Source: Methanosarcinaceae archaeon (GTDB lineage Archaea > Halobacteriota > Methanosarcinia > Methanosarcinales > Methanosarcinaceae). From it: a stretch of 5,298 bases of DNA. Below the pieces are notes generated by a model. That model saw only the letters and a program-made list of their open reading frames with translations, did no database searches and was not told the origin of the DNA. The stretch covers positions 1 through 5,298 of the forward strand of contig JAUSPM010000094.1 of NCBI GenBank assembly GCA_030655675.1, written 5' to 3'. Position 1 is the first letter of the stretch; every line of letters begins with the position of its first letter. Shown here piece by piece: positions 1-5,181 of this stretch. A program made the position numbers and the translations under genes.

Positions 1-1224
1 GAGTTCCTTTAAAAACTCGATATCATTAGTTGCCTCGTAATACTTCCACAGGGCATAGAGTACCAGCCCGGTCTCATCTTCCTGGATCGGAAGAGCCGGT
101 CTGCCATACTCGACCCAGGGATGCCAGCTGCTCCCCAGTGTCTTATCAGGATTGTACTTGTGAAGCATACATCCTGTCCACCAGAGCACATCCTTGCAGA
201 ATGTAAAGAATGGTTTCGCAAATTCAGGATACCCTGCATTGATCATAGCAATAGCAACAAGAGCCCCATCCCTGGACCACATATAACTGTACGTATCCCT
301 GTTGAACTGCATATTGTCTGAATCATTTGCTGCAATGATGGCACCCCCTCTATCCGTCTGGGTCTTTATGATCAACAGCGATCTTTTGTAGAGATTAACG
401 AGTCTGTGATCAAGATCTGACAGGTTGACAGTAGATTGACTGGCCCAGGATCTCTGAGCAGCCTCAGTACCTTTTAATAGAGTTTCAGGTCCCATGCTCA
501 TGACGCGATCATTCAGCTTATAGACCTCATTGAAGTCTTTTCCTGCGGTCATATAATAGTAAACGACCTTGGAGTGGTTACCCGGGACTTGCAGGTGAAT
601 GCCCACCGTTGAATCTACAGAACCCTGTGCCACCGGGTTTTTTGAAAGGACCCCGTCTTCTGCATCCCTGAATGTCCCTTCGTAACCCTCACCTTCTGAC
701 TGGCCAATAGCATAATCGTCGATGTCGCTGGTAATTCCCTCCTTCTTATTTGCTCTCAGTAGACCGATCAGGAAATACCTGGCTCTCTTGTAATGTATCA
801 GCACATTGTGATCCATCTGGTAAATTCCTGTATCCCCGATCCCATCGCCGTAAAGGTGGAAATCGTGGTAAAAGAATAAACGGATCTCTCTCTTATCATT
901 CCGGGTATTTCTTACAATAATCCTTCTGAGGAATATATTGGCATCACAATCAACATTCTCCTCAAAGTTCAACTCAATACCAAGATCGTTGTTTATGGCA
1001 AGATTATCAGTTGCAAGTGTATCATTCTTATAGCCGGGTCTCCTTTCCCACTCCGCCTCATTGACCCACGAAAGCCTGCCATCGGCATAAACACCAATCT
1101 TCTGGGCGTGTCCGACCAGATGATTCTCCTGGCCAACATATGGAAAATAGATATCCCGTACCTGAAACCATTTGTCGATATTTATCAACAAAGACTGATT
1201 ACCCAGAACAATATGTCGAGTCAT
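1..1224 (-). CDS. GH15 family glucoamylase-type glycoside hydrolase, 5' part only (408 codons)
   Basis: The minus-strand frame is open from the ATG at 1224-1222 to the window edge without a stop. It encodes the N-terminal 408 residues of a protein whose family members are usually about 600-670 residues, so roughly the last third is missing. The start MTRHIVLGNQ is followed by features of archaeal/bacterial GH15 enzymes. Residues 1 to about 260 form a beta-rich N-terminal domain (DIYFPYVGQENH near 25-36, FFYHDFHLYGDG near 115). The (alpha/alpha)6 catalytic barrel begins around 285, with GGAIIAA, then FNRDTYSYMWSRDGALVA around 307-324 and QEDETGLVLYALWKYY around 381-396. Known members hydrolyse terminal alpha-glucosidic bonds of starch, glycogen, glucodextran or trehalose and release glucose. 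Both catalytic glutamates normally lie further downstream, so neither activity nor substrate can be judged. I see no signal peptide, so the protein is probably cytoplasmic. The start is preceded by GGGGG at 1233-1229 and an A/T-rich promoter-like stretch. The gene lies downstream of glucose dehydrogenase on the same strand. Confidence 0.
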   Translation of the reverse strand, partial: MTRHIVLGNQSLLINIDKWFQVRDIYFPYVGQENHLVGHAQKIGVYADGRLSWVNEAEWERRPGYKNDTLATDNLAINNDLGIELNFEENVDCDANIFLRRIIVRNTRNDKREIRLFFYHDFHLYGDGIGDTGIYQMDHNVLIHYKRARYFLIGLLRANKKEGITSDIDDYAIGQSEGEGYEGTFRDAEDGVLSKNPVAQGSVDSTVGIHLQVPGNHSKVVYYYMTAGKDFNEVYKLNDRVMSMGPETLLKGTEAAQRSWASQSTVNLSDLDHRLVNLYKRSLLIIKTQTDRGGAIIAANDSDNMQFNRDTYSYMWSRDGALVAIAMINAGYPEFAKPFFTFCKDVLWWTGCMLHKYNPDKTLGSSWHPWVEYGRPALPIQEDETGLVLYALWKYYEATNDIEFLKEL

Positions 1225-1240
1225 GTTTCCCCCAATTTAT

Positions 1241-1270
1241 TACTATATAATATATATTTTAACCTTTATA
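1241..1270 (-). promoter_or_regulatory. Candidate archaeal TATA promoter for the GH15 gene
   Basis: Read on the minus strand, this stretch contains TATAAAGG (about 1270-1263) and then a long alternating A/T run (about 1260-1243). Archaeal TATA boxes lie about 25-30 nt before the transcript start. That would place the start either close to the ATG (almost leaderless) or about 15-20 nt before it, leaving only the GGGGG as a ribosome-binding element. A separate promoter would let this gene be expressed apart from the dehydrogenase, whose stop is 156 nt upstream. This is judged by eye only, in a generally A/T-rich spacer. Confidence 0.
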
Positions 1271-1300
1271 CTAAACAATATCTGCCTTTTGTGACTTTCT

Positions 1301-1361
1301 GCCACAGAGCGCACAGAGTACACAGAGGGAATGTTGCTACGTTCTCTGTGCGCTCTGTGGC
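1301..1361. repeat. Intergenic hairpin repeat: three 9-nt CACAGAGNN units plus an inverted arm
   Basis: Positions 1303-1329 are three consecutive 9-nt units of the form CACAGAGNN, with NN = CG, TA and GG. The segment 1301-1318 is perfectly complementary to 1344-1361 (18 bp), leaving a 25-nt loop, so either strand could form a strong hairpin. It lies between the stop of the glucose dehydrogenase and the promoter of the GH15 gene, both on the minus strand. It could therefore terminate or stabilise the dehydrogenase transcript. No U-run follows on the minus strand, so a classical terminator is not shown. The regular unit and perfect dyad suggest a dispersed genomic repeat rather than a gene part. 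Confidence 0.
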
Positions 1362-1380
1362 TATCAGATATAGTTCTAAA

Positions 1381-2466
1381 TTATACTTGCGGAGTAGTAT
1401 AGAATTCAATTACCACTTTTATATTTTCACGCATGGAAAAGAGTGCTTCATGGATCTCTTCCGGTGGATACCTGGCTGTTATCAGTTTTGCGAGCAACCC
1501 ACCCCATCTTGCTTCAGCAGCCAGCAGATCTACGATTCCCTGCTCAAAATCTCTCCTGTGAGCATTAACAATTCCCACAACAGTTTTGTTGCCAAGCACA
1601 ATACCCTGATTAAAACAATCACTGCATATCTCAATATGCTTATTTCCACCGGTAACCGATGCAAGTACAACAACCGCATTTGTTCCTGCCATCATTATTG
1701 CATTCATAGCGACACTGGAATTACCGGTCTCTTCGATCACCAGGTCGATCTGCCTGCCTATCTCATACGGAATATCATGCAAACTGGTTTTTTTTGCATT
1801 AAAGTGGATGATACCCAATTCCGAGAATATCTCATCCTTATACGCATCATCAGACGTATCCACAGAAATGACTTCCAGTCCTCGAAGCCTGAGGATCATA
1901 GCAGTGATAAGACCGAGAAATCCCGTACCAGTCACCAGTGCAATTTCCGGCTCCCATTTCATTCTCTTTTGTACAGCAAATGCTGTTCTTACTGCCTTCT
2001 CAGCAATGCTCGTAGGTTCCAAAAAAACAGCCAGATCTCCAAGACTTTGTGGAACCTTTACCAAAAAGCGTTCCTCTTCTGCATAGTACTCTGAAAGAAA
2101 ACCATGTTTTCCCTTGATCCCCCGTTCAGTGTAATCCCCTTTAAGGCACATATCATACTCTCCGGCCTGACAATTGATACAGTCATCGGGTCTCCTGACT
2201 GTAGCAACAACCATATCCCCAAGTTTTAATGCTTTCACTTCTGCTCCCACCCTGAAAACCTCTCCCAGTGACTCATGCCCAAATATCAGCACTTTTTCAC
2301 CTTCAGGAGGTACGCCGTATGAACCTTCGTTGATCTCTCTATCTGTTCCATCAAGCCCGACCAGTTTTACCATCACCAGTACCTGGGTAGCAGTAATGAC
2401 AGGAGTGTCCACATCTATCATCCGGGCACTATTCTTACTTTTTGGAACAACTGCGATCGCTTTCAT
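1381..2466 (-). CDS. Glucose 1-dehydrogenase (zinc-dependent MDR family)
   Basis: This 361-residue protein has the length and layout of archaeal glucose 1-dehydrogenases (Sulfolobus, Thermoplasma, Haloferax type), which oxidise glucose to gluconolactone with NAD(P)+. The start MKAIAV is typical for the family. Catalytic zinc ligands appear as D39 (VGLDGTD), H64-E65 (GHES) and E150 (LEPTSIAEKA). E114 in GDYTERG matches a conserved sugar-binding position. The structural-zinc lobe keeps C96, C99 and C107, but a proline stands at 93 where four-Cys relatives have the first cysteine. The Rossmann motif is GTGFLG (180-185). The second beta strand ends in D203 (VISVDTSD), which suggests NAD+ rather than NADP+. 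NAH (301-303) and the C-terminal IEFYT also fit the family. The gene starts 59 nt after the oxidoreductase stop, with a weak GGAT ribosome-binding element at 2478-2475, so co-transcription is possible. With the GH15 enzyme downstream it suggests breakdown of stored glucan or trehalose into a non-phosphorylative Entner-Doudoroff route. Broader sugar use (galactose, xylose) cannot be excluded. Confidence 0.
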   Translation of the reverse strand: MKAIAVVPKSKNSARMIDVDTPVITATQVLVMVKLVGLDGTDREINEGSYGVPPEGEKVLIFGHESLGEVFRVGAEVKALKLGDMVVATVRRPDDCINCQAGEYDMCLKGDYTERGIKGKHGFLSEYYAEEERFLVKVPQSLGDLAVFLEPTSIAEKAVRTAFAVQKRMKWEPEIALVTGTGFLGLITAMILRLRGLEVISVDTSDDAYKDEIFSELGIIHFNAKKTSLHDIPYEIGRQIDLVIEETGNSSVAMNAIMMAGTNAVVVLASVTGGNKHIEICSDCFNQGIVLGNKTVVGIVNAHRRDFEQGIVDLLAAEARWGGLLAKLITARYPPEEIHEALFSMRENIKVVIEFYTTPQV

Positions 2467-2525
2467 ATAATCAGATCCAAATATTTCTGCGATTGAGATT
2501 CGAAACTAATAAAAGTATGTCATAC

Positions 2526-3965
2526 TCAATGTAAATGCTCAATATTATGATGATAATGCGCAGGCGGCATCAGTGAATAGAATGCCCTTGTCACGACCTC
2601 GCTCAATGACGGATGGATATCCATGCCATCCATGATAGGCTCTGCACTCTGAAGTGGAGTGTACATCAGAGGAATTATCTGGTGGATTAGGATCGAGGCA
2701 TGTGGACCTATAATATGTGCCCCAAGGATCTTGTACGTTTTCGCTTCCACAATGACCTTTACAAAATAATCCTTCACAGCCATTGCCTGCCCTTTGGCAG
2801 TGTCCTCATATCGCTCAAAACCTATGAGCACATTATCCTCCCCATACTTTTCAATGGCTTCTTTTTCCCTCAACCCCACGCTTGCCATTTCAGGATATGA
2901 AAAGACTGCATTCGGAACTGCATGATAATCGACCTTAACATTTTTCTTCAAGATCGCATTGTAGTAAACTATAGTTGATTCATAATTTGCCACATGTTTA
3001 AAAAGATATTTCCCGTTGGCGTCCCCAAATGCCCAGATGTTTGGCTGCGTGGTTTCAAGATATTCATTTGTCACGATCCATCCTCTGCTATCAGTTTCTA
3101 TATTTCCCTTTTCGGGATGCAATATATCTGAATTCGACCCCCTTCCTGTAGCAACAAGGATTTCCTCTGCAACCACTTCTATCTCTTTACCAGTGCTTCT
3201 GTCCTTTGCAACAACCTTTTTCTTCCCATCATCTGTCATCTGGACTTCAATTACTTCATGATTCGTGATCAAGTTAAGATTAACATTAAAATTAAGATCC
3301 TCAGACATTACTTTTTTTGCCAGTGCTGAAACTTCAGGTTCCTGTTCAGGAATGAACTGGGGATTTCTCCCGATGATGGTTACTTTGGAACCCATTGCAG
3401 AAAAGAAATGACCATACTCTGCCGCTATGTAACCGCCGCCTATGATGGCAATGCTTTCCGGAAGTTCCATCATTTCAAGTACAGTATCGCTTGTGAGATA
3501 TTGAACCCTGTCCAGTCCTTTTATAGGTGGTATTATGATCTTTGAGCCGGTACATAAAAATATCATTTTTGATTTGATGGTCTCATTGCCCACCTTCAAC
3601 GTATAAGGCGCAACAAATTCTGCCACTTCAGGATAATAATCTATGTTCCCATCGTTGGAAAGTCCCCCACGGATCATATCAATATTCTCTGATATGTGAG
3701 ATCTCATCCTATCCATTATAGCCTTAAAACCAGTATTCTTTATTTCCACATCAATGCCAAATTTCGATGCGTTCCCTATTTCCCTGATAAGTTCTGCAGG
3801 ATAAAACAATAATTTGGATGGTATGCATCCTCTTGTAAGGCATATCCCTCCGGGTTCGTCCTTATCGATAACTGCAATCTTTATATCCGGATTTTCGCTT
3901 ATCATTGGCTCTACAATATTCATTGCAGAACCGGTACCTATTACGATCAGATCATAATCTTTCAT
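2526..3965 (-). CDS. Dihydrolipoyl dehydrogenase-type class I FAD/NAD(P) disulfide oxidoreductase
   Basis: The 479-residue product has the full class I layout. The N-terminal FAD motif is GTGSAM (10-15). The redox pair is C42/C47 in GGICLTRGCIPSK. A second Rossmann fold is at 174-200 (IIGGGYIAAE), the second FAD motif is AFGDA (312-316), and a dimerisation domain runs from about 345. The C-terminal HPSLSE (451-456) supplies the His-Glu pair that completes the active site across the dimer. Such enzymes move electrons between NAD(P)H and a disulfide. Two positions differ from textbook lipoamide dehydrogenases: the third small residue of the first FAD motif is Met, and the NAD strand ends in IIGR (197-200) without the usual acidic residue, which would favour NADP(H). 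The tail HYHHNIEHLH is histidine-rich. No 2-oxoacid dehydrogenase or lipoylation gene is in the window, so the disulfide substrate is unknown; a thiol, lipoyl or mercuric reductase-like role remains possible. The start has GGGG at 3976-3973, 7 nt upstream. It is the first gene of the minus-strand run and divergent from the zinc-ribbon gene. Confidence 0.
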   Translation of the reverse strand: MKDYDLIVIGTGSAMNIVEPMISENPDIKIAVIDKDEPGGICLTRGCIPSKLLFYPAELIREIGNASKFGIDVEIKNTGFKAIMDRMRSHISENIDMIRGGLSNDGNIDYYPEVAEFVAPYTLKVGNETIKSKMIFLCTGSKIIIPPIKGLDRVQYLTSDTVLEMMELPESIAIIGGGYIAAEYGHFFSAMGSKVTIIGRNPQFIPEQEPEVSALAKKVMSEDLNFNVNLNLITNHEVIEVQMTDDGKKKVVAKDRSTGKEIEVVAEEILVATGRGSNSDILHPEKGNIETDSRGWIVTNEYLETTQPNIWAFGDANGKYLFKHVANYESTIVYYNAILKKNVKVDYHAVPNAVFSYPEMASVGLREKEAIEKYGEDNVLIGFERYEDTAKGQAMAVKDYFVKVIVEAKTYKILGAHIIGPHASILIHQIIPLMYTPLQSAEPIMDGMDIHPSLSEVVTRAFYSLMPPAHYHHNIEHLH

Positions 3966-4114
3966 TTACTTACCCCATTGTTCCCACTATGAAATTGGCC
4001 TCACTGTTTTTAAGATTTTCTGTGGATATTATGATAAAGTGATCAGTCATAATGTGAAAGGTGCAACTTCTTTTCAAATATCAACCAAGGAAAACTAATA
4101 ATATTTATGCCGCC

Positions 4115-4243
4115 GGTGAGGAAGAGTTTAAGTATATATAAATGATATTGGTAACATAACAGTTAGCTTATTTGATTACAACATAAATGGGATTTCTCAT
4201 CTATTTGGTTTATTTTAGGTTAATTGGGAATAATGGTGAGGAA
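4115..4243 (+). repeat. Direct repeat GGTGAGGAA, two copies 120 nt apart
   Basis: GGTGAGGAA occurs at 4115-4123 and again at 4235-4243. Each copy is followed within 3-4 nt by TTTAA and then an A/T-rich TATA-like run (4127-4143 and 4246-4257). The two blocks could be duplicated promoter or operator modules for the downstream gene. GGTGAGG also resembles a Shine-Dalgarno core, but neither copy has a start codon at a usable distance. A chance match is possible. Confidence 0.
4126..4143 (+). promoter_or_regulatory. Strong TATA-like promoter element upstream of the zinc-ribbon gene
   Basis: The sequence AGTATATATAAAT at 4131-4143 resembles an archaeal TATA box. Transcription would start near 4165-4170, giving a 5' leader of about 150 nt before the start codon at 4319. 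Long leaders are common in Methanosarcina-type archaea. A second, weaker A/T element at about 4249-4257 could give a leader of about 40 nt instead. Confidence 0.
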
Positions 4244-4244
4244 T

Positions 4245-4280
4245 CAATTTAATAAATTGAAATGGCACGTCTTCGTGGCC
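4245..4280 (+). promoter_or_regulatory. A/T dyad and small GC hairpin in the zinc-ribbon gene leader
   Basis: Positions 4245-4259 form a 15-nt dyad (CAATTTA, central A, TAAATTG). Directly after it, GGCACG (4264-4269) can pair with CGTG plus CC (4274-4277, 4279-4280) around a TCTT loop with one bulged G. In RNA the two adjacent hairpins would stand about 40 nt before the ribosome-binding site at 4306-4310. A role in translation control is possible but is inferred from position only. Confidence 0.
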
Positions 4281-4305
4281 TTGCTTATAATTCAATAAAT
4301 AACAT

Positions 4306-4310
4306 AGGAG
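4306..4310 (+). promoter_or_regulatory. Shine-Dalgarno site (AGGAG) deciding the start at 4319
   Basis: AGGAG lies 8 nt before the ATG at 4319-4321. The in-frame ATG at 4262 would add 19 residues but has no correctly spaced ribosome-binding site and would begin inside a hairpin, so 4319 is preferred. Confidence 0.
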
Positions 4311-4318
4311 ATAAAAAT

Positions 4319-4582
4319 ATGAGTGACGATAGAAGAGGCGGCGGCGGTTTCCGTGGCGGTAGCGGTGGCGGCAGTGGCGGCAGTGGAAGAGGCGGCGGCG
4401 GCGGCGGCAGTGGAAGAGGCGGCGGCGGTGGCGGCGGCTTTAGACCAAGCGGTCCAAGAGAGATGCATAAAGCAACTTGTGCAGACTGTAAGCAAGAAAC
4501 TGAAGTACCTTTTGCACCTAGTGGTGACAGACCTGTGTACTGCAGAGATTGCTACCAGAAACATAAACCTGCAAGATACTAA
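4319..4582 (+). CDS. Small glycine/arginine-rich protein with C-x2-C-x17-C-x2-C zinc ribbon
   Basis: This complete gene encodes 87 residues. After MSDDRR, residues 7-42 are almost only Gly, with Ser, Arg and Phe, arranged like RGG/FRGG boxes of RNA-binding proteins. Residues 54-57 (CADC) and 75-78 (CRDC) form a zinc-ribbon pair with exactly 17 residues between them, ending in the basic tail YQKHKPARY. The spacing matches the CxxC-x17-CxxC domain family described from Methanosarcina and other microbes. Its function is not established; binding of RNA or single-stranded nucleic acid is my inference from the RGG-like arm and basic tail. I see no membrane segment or signal peptide. The glycine tract uses mainly GGC and GGT, which makes this stretch much richer in GC than its surroundings and prone to repeat-length change. 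It is a single-gene unit with its own promoter region, strong ribosome-binding site and downstream hairpins. The gene call is firm; the function is not. Confidence 0.
   Translation: MSDDRRGGGGFRGGSGGGSGGSGRGGGGGGSGRGGGGGGGFRPSGPREMHKATCADCKQETEVPFAPSGDRPVYCRDCYQKHKPARY
4379..4432 (+). repeat. 27-nt tandem duplication inside the glycine-rich coding region
   Basis: 4379-4405 and 4406-4432 are adjacent 27-nt copies that differ at one third-codon position (C at 4402, T at 4429). Each encodes the nine residues GSGRGGGGG. The copies keep the reading frame and point to recent expansion of the RGG-like arm. Confidence 0.
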
Positions 4583-4592
4583 TTCAAAACAT

Positions 4593-4620
4593 ACACACAT
4601 TTAAGAAATTAAAAGTGTGT
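4593..4620 (+). terminator. Stem-loop with GAAA tetraloop just after the zinc-ribbon gene
   Basis: ACACAC (4593-4598) pairs with GTGTGT (4615-4620). After one A-A mismatch, TTTAA (4600-4604) pairs with TTAAA (4609-4613) around a GAAA loop. It begins 10 nt after the stop codon. Only a short T-run follows, so it may be a 3' UTR stabiliser as well as a terminator. Confidence 0.
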
Positions 4621-4650
4621 TTGATGATATAAGTATAAAAAAAACAAAGG

Positions 4651-4691
4651 TGGTTAAAATGGATATCTCTATTTTAACCAGCAATGTTTTT
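4651..4691 (+). terminator. Perfect 10-bp inverted repeat followed by T5
   Basis: TGGTTAAAAT (4651-4660) is the exact reverse complement of 4671-4680, with a 10-nt loop. Five T residues follow at 4687-4691. It is a candidate intrinsic-type terminator for the zinc-ribbon gene and sits about 70 nt after its stop. The stem is A/T-rich and therefore weak. Confidence 0.
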
Positions 4692-4879
4692 ATTAAGATC
4701 CATTGTTTTTTAAACAGATAACAATATTCTTTTTCTAGGTCTGATTTTTTTCAAATTGTTGATTTTATTTCATTTTTTTGCGATGACACCATAAATCACA
4801 CTGCGCTCGTCATTGTGCTATTTTACCAACGCCCAATAAATTTCCAAACCGTGATTAGTACTAATGTAGATTAGTATTC
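4692..4879. other. A/T-rich spacer without a visible gene
   Basis: This spacer contains runs of T and no convincing ORF, tRNA or other RNA gene. Its only notable element is the perfect 12-nt palindrome ATTAGTACTAAT at 4854-4865. Its left half with the preceding base (GATTAGTA, 4853-4860) recurs at 4869-4876. This directly precedes the first 117-nt repeat copy and may be a protein-binding site. Confidence 0.
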
Positions 4880-4996
4880 GTATTTGTATAGATGTAGTAT
4901 GATGGCTGCGTAAATGGGATTATTCTATCTGAAACTAAAAATAATGCAACCGCCGTCAGGCGGCACGTTCCCTACATACTAAATTGAATAATCGAA
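4880..4996 (+). repeat. 117-nt dispersed repeat, copy 1
   Basis: This segment aligns without gaps to 5182-5298, with about 98 of 117 bases identical by hand count. The last 24 bases (4973-4996) are identical in both copies. It contains the GC hairpin CCGCC (4950-4954), loop GTCA, GGCGG (4959-4963), which stands out from A/T-rich surroundings. The changes do not look like those of a coding sequence: a stop (TAA, 4942-4944) occurs in the frame running through the hairpin where copy 2 has CAA. It may be a non-coding mobile or structural repeat; no known family can be named from sequence alone. Confidence 0.
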
Positions 4997-5015
4997 ATCG
5001 TTAGCAAACAGTGTA

Positions 5016-5048
5016 CGAGAAAATCCTCGCTATGCTCGGATTTACTCG
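5016..5048. repeat. Imperfect 11-nt inverted repeat between the two repeat copies
   Basis: CGAGAAAATCC (5016-5026) pairs with GGATTTACTCG (5038-5048) except for one A-A mismatch, around an 11-nt loop. It is one of several dyads packed into the spacer between the two 117-nt copies. It has no T-run and no adjacent gene, so a terminator role is not supported. Confidence 0.
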
Positions 5049-5051
5049 AAC

Positions 5052-5072
5052 TATATGTTTATAAAACATATA
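5052..5072. repeat. Perfect 9-nt palindromic hairpin
   Basis: TATATGTTT (5052-5060) is the reverse complement of AAACATATA (5064-5072), with an ATA loop. It lies 4 nt after the previous dyad. It could be a structural part of the repeat element or a chance A/T palindrome. Confidence 0.
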
Positions 5073-5110
5073 CTATTAAAAACGTTTAAATGCGCTGGAA
5101 GCAATTGAAA

Positions 5111-5172
5111 ATTCGATGTGTATGTAGGGCAACGCCGCGCTCTTGCGCGGGTGGTATAATCGTTTTTATCAT
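5111..5172 (-). repeat. Possible diverged, inverted partial copy of the 117-nt repeat
   Basis: The run GTATGTAGGG at 5120-5129 is the exact reverse complement of 4970-4979 in copy 1. In the same order as in the reverse complement of copy 1 it is preceded by TTCGAT and followed by AACG, a GC hairpin (CCGCGC 5135-5140, loop TCTT, GCGCGG 5145-5150) and a T-rich run. Gaps are needed and hairpin bases differ, so this is a tentative call. Confidence 0.
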
Positions 5173-5181
5173 ACACTTATT

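Larger units (their letters stand above)
3966..4318. promoter_or_regulatory. Divergent intergenic promoter region
   Basis: This gene-free 353-nt stretch separates the minus-strand oxidoreductase from the plus-strand zinc-ribbon gene and must hold promoters for both. For the minus strand, A/T-rich TATA-like stretches occur around 4118-4104 and around 4040-4025. For the plus strand, a strong TATA-like sequence lies at 4133-4142 and a weaker one around 4249-4257. It also holds a 9-nt direct repeat, a 15-nt A/T dyad and a small GC hairpin, listed separately. I see no ORF or RNA gene in it. Confidence 0.

Noticed and set aside
1108..2094. A 328-codon plus-strand ORF
   Set aside because: It lies antisense to the GH15 and glucose dehydrogenase genes, crosses the CACAGAG hairpin, and has a biased composition (many Cys, His, Ser, Tyr) typical of a shadow frame.
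4262..4318. An upstream start adding 19 residues to the zinc-ribbon protein
   Set aside because: No ribosome-binding site at usable distance, whereas AGGAG sits 8 nt before 4319. The extra residues are unlike the Gly-rich start of the protein.
4292..4604. Alanine-rich ORFs in other frames of the glycine-rich gene
   Set aside because: They arise from GGC repeats read in other frames (poly-Ala) and lack start signals. The zinc-ribbon frame is the meaningful one.
4779..4931. Possible box C/D small RNA
   Set aside because: Near matches to box C occur (around 4779 and 4909), but correctly spaced C/D and C'/D' boxes are missing and they are not kept in the second repeat copy.
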